Assembly (NCBI GenBank): GCA_964411885.1
Contig: CAYPMK010000007.1
Location: forward strand, 1-46,862
Reading direction: 5' to 3'
Length of the DNA stretch: 46,862 bases
Source of the DNA: JAKLHL01 sp964411885
GTDB lineage: Bacteria; Bdellovibrionota; JAFGOL01
Shown here piece by piece: positions 26,350 through 34,328 of the stretch (within the stretch, counting starts at the first letter, position 1; the number at the start of each line of letters is the position of its first letter). A model generated the notes under the pieces. It was given only the letters and a program-made list of their open reading frames with translations. It was not told the origin of the DNA and searched no databases. Position numbers and translations under genes: made by a program.

Positions 26350-28056
26350 TTACATCCTTTGTGGAGCCTTTATGCCTATTACCTTTAAAACTGCTTTTAT
26401 GGTTTCTTTACTCGAGTACACTAAGGAAAGTTTAGCTTTTCTTTTAATCTCATCATCTATATCTATTATTTTTTCCTGATAATAGTATCTGTTGAATGCT
26501 CTACAAATATCTAACACATATCTTGCCAAGACAAATGGTTCATATTCCTTTTTAGCCTCTTCTAGTTTATCTTCAAATTGTAAGATAAGTTTTATAAGTT
26601 CATATTCAAGATCATCTGGAGAATAATTATTGTTAGGCTGTATTTCTAACTCACTAAAACCCGCTTTTGACAACATGCTACAAGCTCTTGCATGAGTATA
26701 TTGAACATATGGTGCTGTCTCTCCGTCAAAATTAAGAATCTCGTCCCAATTAAAAACTATATCCTGCGTTCTTCTTTTAGAAATATCACCAAAAATAATT
26801 GAACCAACACCTATTGCCTCTGCAACTTCTTTTTTGTTTTCAAGGTCTGGGTTCTTCTCAGTTATAGCTTTTTCAGCAAGCGTAACGGCCTTATCAATAA
26901 CATCGTCTAGAAAGACCACGTTGCCCTCTCTCGTAGACATCTTACCTTCTGCTAAATGCAACAGGCCAAATTGTATGTGTTTACATTTTGAAGACCAATC
27001 ACAACCCATAAGCTCTAGGACTTTAAATATCTGTTTAAAATGCAATTCTTGTTGATGAGCTACGACATATAAAGATTCCTCAAAAGCAAATCTTTCCATC
27101 CTGTCAAAAGCAGCGGCAAGATCCCTAGTAGCATATAGTGTTGTGTCATCTTTCTTTTTTAGAAGTACAGGTGGCATATTATATGTTTCTAGATCAACTA
27201 TCAAAGCTCCTTCACTTTCTTTAACACCAATTTTATTATCTATCTTGGATATAAGTGATTCTGAACTGTTGTTATAAAAGCTCTCTCCCTCTATGTTGGT
27301 GAATTTAACACCAAGACGATCATAGACTCTATTAAACTCTTTTATGCTTAATTCCCTAAACTCCTTCCAATAGGAAACAGCTTTTTCGTCACCCATTTCC
27401 ATGCTCTTAAACCAGTTCCTTGCTCTTTCCTCTAACGCAAACGATTCTGCTTTATGGTATTTAACATATATGTCCAACAAATGTTTTACACCCTGCTTTT
27501 CTAATAAAATCTTATCTCCATACTCCTCAAAAGCAGTTATAAGCTTCCCAAATTGTGTGCCCCAATCACCGAGGTAGTTTATCCTTATAACATTATAACC
27601 AAGCGATTCAAATATATTACCTATAATATTACCTATCATTGTAGATCTTATGTGATGGAACGCTATAGGCTTTGCTATATTAGGAGAAGAATAATCTATA
27701 ACTATATTCTTTTTGTTAGCCTCTTTTTTGAAACCATTATTTTTTAAAGAGACAGAGAAAGATAACATCTCATTATACATCTTCGACCTTTTTGCAGTAA
27801 AATTAACATAAGGTCCTTTTGAAGTAACAGATTCAACTACTGATCCTTTTTCTATATCAGGCTGTATCTTCTTTACAAGATCCTCAGCAACTTCATTTGG
27901 TTTTTTACTAGTAGCCTTTGATAATTTAAAACATGGAAAACTAAGATCCCCCATATCACTGCTAGGTGGTATAGATATCCCTAAAAAGATTTCTTCTTGA
28001 GACAGACCAGTTGCAGATGAAAGCAACTTTATGACTTCTTTTTTTAGTTTCATCAT
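26350..28056 (-). CDS. argS: Arginyl-tRNA synthetase
   Basis: 568-residue class I synthetase charging tRNA-Arg. It has the N-terminal Add1-type tRNA-elbow domain, the signature IDYSSPNIAKP (120-130), the catalytic core, and KMSTREGNVV as the KMSKS-type loop. The C-terminal anticodon-binding domain has ARYVLDICRAFNRYYY and ends KAPQRM. The HIGH motif reads AFHH (132-135) before IRST, so the first His and the Gly are replaced. Variant HIGH motifs do occur in ArgS, but this one merits checking. It starts within ATGATG overlapping the upstream gene's stop. Confidence 0.95.
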   Translation of the reverse strand: MMKLKKEVIKLLSSATGLSQEEIFLGISIPPSSDMGDLSFPCFKLSKATSKKPNEVAEDLVKKIQPDIEKGSVVESVTSKGPYVNFTAKRSKMYNEMLSFSVSLKNNGFKKEANKKNIVIDYSSPNIAKPIAFHHIRSTMIGNIIGNIFESLGYNVIRINYLGDWGTQFGKLITAFEEYGDKILLEKQGVKHLLDIYVKYHKAESFALEERARNWFKSMEMGDEKAVSYWKEFRELSIKEFNRVYDRLGVKFTNIEGESFYNNSSESLISKIDNKIGVKESEGALIVDLETYNMPPVLLKKKDDTTLYATRDLAAAFDRMERFAFEESLYVVAHQQELHFKQIFKVLELMGCDWSSKCKHIQFGLLHLAEGKMSTREGNVVFLDDVIDKAVTLAEKAITEKNPDLENKKEVAEAIGVGSIIFGDISKRRTQDIVFNWDEILNFDGETAPYVQYTHARACSMLSKAGFSELEIQPNNNYSPDDLEYELIKLILQFEDKLEEAKKEYEPFVLARYVLDICRAFNRYYYQEKIIDIDDEIKRKAKLSLVYSSKETIKAVLKVIGIKAPQRM

Positions 28057-29321
28057 TTCTTTATCTTCCTCAACACCTTATCAGCTACAGATATAGCACT
28101 TATAGCGATCCCTTCAAAGCCTAAATGTGGTCTTTTTTCTCTTCCACAATTGAACACATTAGTTCTGTTGTTCAGTATTTTTTCATCATAAATAATATCA
28201 GATCTTGATATTCTTCTATAGAGATCTTTATCATCTATATCAGACGAATACTCTACATCAACTTTCTTGGACAATAAACTTGGAACCAACCTTTCCATTA
28301 TTGTCCTCATCTTTTTTATTTTTTCTATATGTACTAAATTATCTATATCAAAAGACCCAAAACCCATAAAAGACGTTAGAACAAGTTTTGCTTTCTCCTC
28401 TCCAGTCCAAGTCCTTAATACATATATATCCTCTATCTCAAAATAATCAGAACGATCTGCATCTATAAAAATAAGAACTCTCGGCATCACAGTAGATAAA
28501 AAATCTTCATCAACAATAGCATATAAAGAAAATGGATACAAAACATACTCGGTGTAGGCACCTTTTAATCTATTAAAGTCTTCCAAATATTTTTCTTTTA
28601 TTGGATCCCTGTCCTCAACTAAAAGACCAGACCGAACTGGATTTTCATGTATATGGTCCTTTAATCTATCTAACATCATAGATCTTAAAGAAACAGCATC
28701 GTCATTTATGATCGTAGCACCATCCAGGACAGAACTTAACAAACTAGACACTTGGTTAATCCTATAATTAGTAGAAATAACTCCAGACATAATGAACATA
28801 ATAGTATTAACCATGTATCGTAATGTTGGATCTATAGAATATCTATCATATAAAGAGTTTATACCACCAAGGTTTACGGAATAAGATAAGTTATCCATAT
28901 TTTTCATCAGCAAACCTTTCTTGTTCTTTTCCCACGGGGTAAGTCTCTTTTTAGCCAATTTAGCAAGATGCTCTATAAAACGTGTAAATTTCTCTTCCTG
29001 ATTTTGACCAAACACCCTTTTTACATCCTCTTTAAGATATGGGTGTTTAAAATCTATTTTAATATCCTTAAAGACCACCCCAACAGGCTCTGCATCATTA
29101 TAAATAGATCTATTAAGATCACTTAAGCCAAAAAAAGAAAGTATCTCTGGTCCAGAACTTATTGGTAACTCATAAGGTTTAAACAAGGGATCATTAGCCA
29201 TCTCTTTATTCTTATCAACAAGAAGTACGTTTACGCCTTTACTCAAAAGAAAGGCGGCAGACATCAAAGAACCTATCCCATAACTATTAATTACAACATC
29301 GTGTTCTAAAGATTTGTTCAT
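28053..29321 (-). CDS. Rossmann/FAD-dependent oxidoreductase-like protein, degenerate nucleotide motif
   Basis: 422 residues. The N-terminus DVVINSYGIGSLMSAAFLLSK followed by VLLVDKN (Asp36) has the layout of an FAD/NAD dinucleotide-binding beta-alpha-beta unit, as in phytoene desaturase-like or GDI-like proteins. The third Gly of GxGxxG is Met20, however. The C-terminus (VFNCGREKRPHLGFEGIAISAISVADKVL) resembles the second FAD-contact segment of that superfamily. FAD binding is therefore plausible but not assured. It sits between purN and argS with a 1-nt and a 4-nt overlap, so it is a stable operon member. Substrate unknown. Confidence 0.65.
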   Translation of the reverse strand: MNKSLEHDVVINSYGIGSLMSAAFLLSKGVNVLLVDKNKEMANDPLFKPYELPISSGPEILSFFGLSDLNRSIYNDAEPVGVVFKDIKIDFKHPYLKEDVKRVFGQNQEEKFTRFIEHLAKLAKKRLTPWEKNKKGLLMKNMDNLSYSVNLGGINSLYDRYSIDPTLRYMVNTIMFIMSGVISTNYRINQVSSLLSSVLDGATIINDDAVSLRSMMLDRLKDHIHENPVRSGLLVEDRDPIKEKYLEDFNRLKGAYTEYVLYPFSLYAIVDEDFLSTVMPRVLIFIDADRSDYFEIEDIYVLRTWTGEEKAKLVLTSFMGFGSFDIDNLVHIEKIKKMRTIMERLVPSLLSKKVDVEYSSDIDDKDLYRRISRSDIIYDEKILNNRTNVFNCGREKRPHLGFEGIAISAISVADKVLRKIKK

Positions 29322-30265
29322 CAGATCTCCGTCTCACTTAAAAGCAATAATTTATCTTTTAAATGTTCCTTTAACATACTAACCAACAAACCCTTAGGTT
29401 CTGTTTTTCCACAACTTGGACTTTTGTCTTTAAGTATAGCTAACACCATCTTATTTTGCGGTATCTTGTTAATTATATTCTGACATGTTCTTTTCACCGA
29501 GTCAGTAACATCAAGACCATCTTCTGATATTAACCTCGCATTTATTATATTAATTTTAGGCCGCGGCACACCAAGTCCAGCTAAAACTTCTGGACAGACT
29601 AATAAATGATCTGTTCTAAATCCATAAACATATTTATATATTCTCTTAGATAATTTATTTGAGCCATCGTATCTAACATCCTCTCCAAGCAAACACTTGC
29701 TAACAACTATGAAAAGATCACTTATAAGATTAACCGCATCAACATATATTTTATGCTCCAACATATGTATTTCATGTTCTAAGTTCTCTAGACTATCTGG
29801 AACGACTAATTTTCTCTGTAAAATTATCAAACCGTCATCCATCCTATCATTAACGAAATGGACAGTAACACCAGTTTCTTTAACGCCAGCGTCCCATGCT
29901 TGTTTTATAGCGTCTTTACCTTTAAAGAGTGGTAATAACGACGGATGAATATTTATTATCTTTAAAGGGTACTCATCTAAAAGTTCACCAGGGATTATCC
30001 TCATATAACCAGCCAAAAGTATAATGTCTGGCGAGTATGATTTGGTTATAGATATTAATTCTTTTATATAATCATTTTTTTCTATGTAGTCTTTTGGTCT
30101 TAATACGCTAAATGGAACACCGTTCTTTTTTGCTATCTCTATTGCATTACAATCTCTATCACAAACAAGCCCTACTATTTCAGACTTTAAAACACCATTA
30201 CGAGAAGCGTTCAATAAAGCTTCAAAATTACTTCCTCTGCCAGAAGCAAAAACCAATATCCTCAT
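29321..30265 (-). CDS. purN: Fusion: phosphoribosylglycinamide formyltransferase (PurN) and DUF523/TudS-like iron-sulfur domain
   Basis: 314 residues in one uninterrupted frame. Residues 1-185 are PurN, which transfers formyl from 10-formyl-THF to GAR in purine synthesis: FASGRGSNFEAL (6-17), catalytic Asn105 and His107 in INIHPSLLP, and Asp143 in VNDRMDDG. Residues 186-314 are a full DUF523 domain: SKCLLGEDVRYDG (Cys191), CPEVLAGLGVPRP (Cys224) and SPSCG (Cys285). Those three Cys match the [4Fe-4S] ligands of the 2-thiouracil desulfidase TudS. The usual PurN ends near 190-210, so this is an added domain and not an extension. It overlaps purM by ATGA. Confidence 0.9.
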   Translation of the reverse strand: MRILVFASGRGSNFEALLNASRNGVLKSEIVGLVCDRDCNAIEIAKKNGVPFSVLRPKDYIEKNDYIKELISITKSYSPDIILLAGYMRIIPGELLDEYPLKIINIHPSLLPLFKGKDAIKQAWDAGVKETGVTVHFVNDRMDDGLIILQRKLVVPDSLENLEHEIHMLEHKIYVDAVNLISDLFIVVSKCLLGEDVRYDGSNKLSKRIYKYVYGFRTDHLLVCPEVLAGLGVPRPKINIINARLISEDGLDVTDSVKRTCQNIINKIPQNKMVLAILKDKSPSCGKTEPKGLLVSMLKEHLKDKLLLLSETEI

Positions 30266-31314
30266 AATTTAAAACTATTCAGATCTGGATAAATAACTCT
30301 GCTGTTGCCGTCATTAATTATGGTGCCTATTATTCTTGAATTTAATGATCTGTCCTTTAAGAATTCTAAAGCTTTTTCCTTTTCAGAATCTGGGACTACC
30401 ATAACAAAACCAACACCCATATTGAAAACTCTCATCATTTCATCAACAGCAACGTTACCTATTCTTGCCATTACCCTGAACACCGGGTGAATATCAATAT
30501 CGTTCAATCTTATTTGTGCACTAAATCTCTCGCCAAGCACTCTCGGTAAATTCTCTGTTATACCACCACCAGTAACGTGGCACATGGACTTTATATTAAA
30601 ACCAGCTTTAACCATCTCTAAAATTGGTTTTACATATATCTTTGTTGGTTCCAAAAGTACTTCGCCCAAAGGTCTTTTTAATTCTGGAAATATATGATCA
30701 AGACTATAATTATTCTTGGTAAAAAAGACATTCCTCACTAACGAATATCCGTTAGAATGTATACCAGAAGAAGAAATACCTATAATCGCATCTCCTTCTT
30801 TTATATTCCTGCCATCTATTATCTTTTCTTCATCAACAATACCAACAACAAAACCTGCGCAATCATATTCATCCTTTGCATAAAAAGCTGGCATTTCTGC
30901 CGTCTCTCCGCCTACCAAGGCACAATCAGACTGTTTACAACCCTCTACTATACCATCGACGATAGAACTAGCTACGTCTACATCCAATTTGCTAACAGCA
31001 AGATAATCAAGAAAGAATAATGGCTTTGCTCCATAAACAAGTATGTCGTTAACTGACATTGCTACAAGATCTATACCTATGGTGTCATGTTTGTTAGCCA
31101 TAAATGCTATTTTTAATTTAGTACCAACCCCGTCTGTAGATGATACAAGCAGCGGTCTTTTATAATTTTTCCAATCTGCATCAAAAAGAGCAGCAAAACC
31201 GCCAATCGGGTTCACCACACCTTTTGTAAAGGTTGAACGAACCTTTCCTTTGATCCTGTTAACGAATTCATTGCCTGCGTCTATACTAACGCCTGATTCT
31301 TTGTATGTAGCCAT
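30262..31314 (-). CDS. purM: Phosphoribosylformylglycinamidine cyclo-ligase
   Basis: 350-residue AIR synthetase converting FGAM to AIR with ATP in purine synthesis. Family signatures visible are GVSIDAGNEFVNRIK (8-22), STDGVGTKLKIAF, HDTIGIDLVAMSVNDILVYGAKPLFFLDY, VGGETAEMP and the C-terminal VTGGGITENLPRV. Length is typical. It heads the operon purM-purN/DUF523-FAD-like-argS-GT9-waaA and has a strong promoter 7 nt upstream of its ATG without a ribosome binding site. Confidence 0.97.
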   Translation of the reverse strand: MATYKESGVSIDAGNEFVNRIKGKVRSTFTKGVVNPIGGFAALFDADWKNYKRPLLVSSTDGVGTKLKIAFMANKHDTIGIDLVAMSVNDILVYGAKPLFFLDYLAVSKLDVDVASSIVDGIVEGCKQSDCALVGGETAEMPAFYAKDEYDCAGFVVGIVDEEKIIDGRNIKEGDAIIGISSSGIHSNGYSLVRNVFFTKNNYSLDHIFPELKRPLGEVLLEPTKIYVKPILEMVKAGFNIKSMCHVTGGGITENLPRVLGERFSAQIRLNDIDIHPVFRVMARIGNVAVDEMMRVFNMGVGFVMVVPDSEKEKALEFLKDRSLNSRIIGTIINDGNSRVIYPDLNSFKL

Positions 31315-31321
31315 GACGTGA

Positions 31322-31349
31322 ACAATACCATATCAGTGTTTAGTGGCAA
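31322..31349 (-). promoter_or_regulatory. purM promoter, possibly leaderless
   Basis: On the minus strand TTGCCA (31344-31349), the same -35 as the rRNA promoter, is followed by a 16-bp spacer and TATTGT (31322-31327), seven bases before the ATG. The predicted leader is 0-1 nt. Confidence 0.5.
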
Positions 31350-31381
31350 CAGTTTTTGTTATGGTATTAAAAATTAAACTC

Positions 31382-31390
31382 TGATATACA
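31382..31390 (+). promoter_or_regulatory. galE extended -10 promoter element
   Basis: TGATATACA is an extended -10 ending nine bases before the galE ATG, with no good -35. It would give a leader of about 3 nt. Together with the purM promoter it lies in the 85-nt divergent spacer. Confidence 0.4.
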
Positions 31391-31399
31391 AGGCTCGCT

Positions 31400-32395
31400 A
31401 TGAAAAAACAGATACTTGTAGTTGGTGGAGCGGGGTATGTAGGCTCCCATACCGTCATAAAATTATTAGAACAAGGCTATGACCCTATAATATTGGACAA
31501 CCTTTCAACAGGTCATAAAGAGTCCATCACTGGAGGTCTGTTCTACGAGTGTGACTTGGCAAACATAGCGCAGGTAAGGGATATCTTTAAAAAACACAAT
31601 ATTGAAGCAGTAATGCACTTTGGTGCCAACTGTTACGTAGGTGAATCTGTTGTAAATCCGCACAAATATTTTAAGAACAACGTTTCAAATACCATCAATC
31701 TTTTAGAAGTAATGTTAGAGGCTGGAATCAAAAAATTCGTTTTTTCTTCATCTGCCGCCACCTATGGAAACCCTGTAAAAATACCAATAGATGAGGCCCA
31801 TCCTCAAGTACCATGTAACCCATATGGTCTTTCAAAGCTCTTTATAGAGCAAATAGTATCTACATACGAAAGAGCTTATGGAATAAAGCACATATATCTT
31901 AGATATTTTAATGCCGCTGGAGCAGATCCTGAAGGTCGTATAGGAGAAGACCACTATCCAGAAACACACATAATACCACTTTTAATATTAACTGCCCTAG
32001 GCATAAAAAAACAATTCACTGTTTTTGGTAACGATTATGAAACCAGCGACGGAACTTGTATAAGGGATTACGTTCATGTAATGGATATAGCAGATGCTCA
32101 TGTAAAGGCACTTGAATTCATGGATACAGAAAAAAGAAGTGAAGAATTCAACCTAGGTTCGTCTATGGGTTATAGCGTAAATGAAATAATATCAAAAGTT
32201 GAACAAGTATCAGGCAAAAAGATCCCTGTTGAATATACAGAAAGAAGAGAAGGAGACCCTGCAATACTTATAGCTGGATGTAAAAAGGCTAGAGAAATAT
32301 TGGGATGGAGACCACATTACAGCATAGAAAAAACAATAATGACTGCGTGGGAGTGGCACAAAAAATATCCAAAAGGTTTTAAGGATGTCAAATAG
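31400..32395 (+). CDS. galE: UDP-glucose 4-epimerase
   Basis: 331-residue extended SDR enzyme interconverting UDP-glucose and UDP-galactose (or the GlcNAc forms). It has NAD-binding GGAGYVGSH (9-17), catalytic YGLSK (Tyr142, Lys146), Ser118 in VFSSSAATYG, and the GalE-type motifs YFNAAGADPEG, GTCIRDYVHV and FNLGSSMGYSV. The end WEWHKKYPKG is typical of GalE. It overlaps the next gene by 11 nt, linking UDP-sugar supply to the phosphatase/radical SAM fusion. Confidence 0.95.
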   Translation: MKKQILVVGGAGYVGSHTVIKLLEQGYDPIILDNLSTGHKESITGGLFYECDLANIAQVRDIFKKHNIEAVMHFGANCYVGESVVNPHKYFKNNVSNTINLLEVMLEAGIKKFVFSSSAATYGNPVKIPIDEAHPQVPCNPYGLSKLFIEQIVSTYERAYGIKHIYLRYFNAAGADPEGRIGEDHYPETHIIPLLILTALGIKKQFTVFGNDYETSDGTCIRDYVHVMDIADAHVKALEFMDTEKRSEEFNLGSSMGYSVNEIISKVEQVSGKKIPVEYTERREGDPAILIAGCKKAREILGWRPHYSIEKTIMTAWEWHKKYPKGFKDVK

Positions 32396-33713
32396 AGCAA
32401 TTTTCATAGACAGGGACGGGACTCTGATCATAGACCATGGTTATATAAAGGATCCCAATATAGTTGAATTAATACCGGGCACAAAACAAGCTCTTGAAAT
32501 GTTAAAAAGTGCTGGTTTTATGCTTTTCATAGTTACCAATCAATCTGGTGTAGGAAGAGGAATGATGACAACCTCTGACGTTAAAGCAGTAAACGATCGT
32601 CTTATTCAATTAATTGGTGAAGATTTAATAACACAAATATTAACTTGTTATCATACACCAGACGACAATTGTAATTGTAGAAAACCTAACACAAAACTAA
32701 TAGAAGACATAAAGACAAAATATGATTTAGACCTTTCTAATTCCTACTCTATTGGAGATAAGGATTCAGACAAACAACTAGGAGAAAATCTTGGAGGAAA
32801 AGGAATAAAAATAGGTGAGAACAACATCAACACATTGCTAGACGCTGTAAAACAAATAGCCTCTTTTAAGCCATATCTTTACAAGAATAAACCAGACCAC
32901 ATACAGATAGAAACTACTATAATATGTAATGCTAAATGTGATTTTTGCACTCAAAGAAAGGTAACACGCAGACCAAAAAGAATGGAAGATAGTGTGTGGA
33001 AAAAAATAATAGATGACACAAGAGGCTGGGGTGTAAGCTACAGGCCATTCCTTTTGAATGAACCCTTTGCTGATACAAGAATGCTAGATATTTGCCGTTA
33101 CATCAAACAGGATAAAACAGCAAAAATAGAATTTAACACGAATGGTTCTTTAATAACGCCAAAAGTAACAGACTCATTATTAGAAATAGGTGTAGATATA
33201 GTAAGATTCAGTATAGATGGATTTTTTGAGCAAGAATATAATAAAAGAAGAAAAGGTTTAGATTTTAAGACGGTCGAGAATAACACAGAATATTTCTGCA
33301 AGAATGCAGGAAAAGATATTTTTACAGAAGTAAGAATGATAGCTTTCCCAAACACAGAAAGAGAACAGGAACTTTTTAAGGAAAAATGGACTAAGATAGC
33401 AAAGAATGTTCTTATAACAGAACTATATAGGTACCCTTGGGAAGGCCAAACAGAACCTTTATACAAACCATGTTTTAAGATAAGAAAAGAGATGTTCTTT
33501 TATGTCGATGGAAGGGCAACCCTTTGCTGCTGGGACACCAATGAGCGTGGTGTAATAGGAGATGTTAAAGAACAAACTGTATCTGAAATATGGAATGGAG
33601 AACCACTAAAAAGTTACAGAAATATTTTAGATAACGGTGAAAGAGATAAAATATTATTATGCTCAAGGTGTGATGCCTACAAAAATGCAAATTTTGACAT
33701 GAACGTTAAGTAG
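32385..33713 (+). CDS. Fusion: GmhB-like HAD phosphatase and radical SAM/SPASM enzyme
   Basis: 442 residues in one frame. Residues 1-160 are a HAD-IIIA phosphatase of the D,D-heptose-1,7-bisphosphatase (GmhB)/histidinol-phosphatase type: IDRDGTLI with Asp9 and Asp11, TNQSGVGRG (51-59), a zinc knuckle Cys88-His90-Cys96-Cys98 in CYHTPDDNCNC, and SIGDKDSD. From about 170 comes a radical SAM core with the CxxxCxxC cluster Cys181, Cys185, Cys188, then a SPASM-like C-terminus (Cys363, Cys381, Cys382, Cys426, Cys429) that can hold auxiliary clusters. The phosphatase part fits heptose/LPS synthesis; the radical SAM substrate is unknown. It starts inside galE. Confidence 0.88.
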   Translation: MSNRAIFIDRDGTLIIDHGYIKDPNIVELIPGTKQALEMLKSAGFMLFIVTNQSGVGRGMMTTSDVKAVNDRLIQLIGEDLITQILTCYHTPDDNCNCRKPNTKLIEDIKTKYDLDLSNSYSIGDKDSDKQLGENLGGKGIKIGENNINTLLDAVKQIASFKPYLYKNKPDHIQIETTIICNAKCDFCTQRKVTRRPKRMEDSVWKKIIDDTRGWGVSYRPFLLNEPFADTRMLDICRYIKQDKTAKIEFNTNGSLITPKVTDSLLEIGVDIVRFSIDGFFEQEYNKRRKGLDFKTVENNTEYFCKNAGKDIFTEVRMIAFPNTEREQELFKEKWTKIAKNVLITELYRYPWEGQTEPLYKPCFKIRKEMFFYVDGRATLCCWDTNERGVIGDVKEQTVSEIWNGEPLKSYRNILDNGERDKILLCSRCDAYKNANFDMNVK

Positions 33714-34328
33714 TTAAATAATAGTCCCTGCGAACAAAATCCTATAATACTGGTATTTAAAACTTTCATATACTATATTTTGGAAAACCTTCCAATCTTT
33801 AAGCCAAGAATCTTTTTTAATGTGTTTTACAGTAGTACCGTATGGAACAACTTCTATATCTGTCCCATCAAAAACATTCTTGAATACAAGTAGAGACCTC
33901 TTCATATGATACACAGATGTTACAAGCAATATTTTATTAACCTGATGTTCTTCTGAATACTTAAGGACAGCTTCTGCATTTTCATACGTAGTTTTGGATG
34001 AATTATCTACAACTATCCTATCCTTATAATTTATATCCATATTGTGTTCTCTTGCTAGTTCCTGAAAACTGACCTTTGCATGAGTTCCTGCAACAAAAAG
34101 TACAGGAGCGTTCATTTCTTTCATAAGCTCATACGCTGGTCTTATCCTTCCAGAGCTCCCAGTAAGAACAACTACCATATCCATGTCTCTTGGCGGAAAA
34201 ACCATCTTTTGATAAGCAACGACTTCTTTAGAATACTCTGACAAAGAGATGTATTCAAGTATCACAAAAAAAACGAGAACAATAAGGCCAAATAATAAGA
34301 AATATTTTTTTATGTCAGCTCTGCTCAA
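33714..34328 (-). CDS. DUF218 (YdcF/ElyC-like) membrane-anchored protein
   Basis: 204 residues with one N-terminal TM helix (about 9-25). A DUF218 fold follows: MVVVLTGSSGRIRPAYELM, LFVAGTHAK, the family motif DNSSKTTYENAEAV and LLVTSVYHMKRSLLVF. ElyC/SanA relatives act in envelope polysaccharide or peptidoglycan metabolism, but no reaction is firmly established. TTG start overlapping mutS by 14 nt. Its stop abuts the stop of the convergent fusion gene with zero bases between. Confidence 0.85.
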   Translation of the reverse strand: MSRADIKKYFLLFGLIVLVFFVILEYISLSEYSKEVVAYQKMVFPPRDMDMVVVLTGSSGRIRPAYELMKEMNAPVLFVAGTHAKVSFQELAREHNMDINYKDRIVVDNSSKTTYENAEAVLKYSEEHQVNKILLVTSVYHMKRSLLVFKNVFDGTDIEVVPYGTTVKHIKKDSWLKDWKVFQNIVYESFKYQYYRILFAGTII

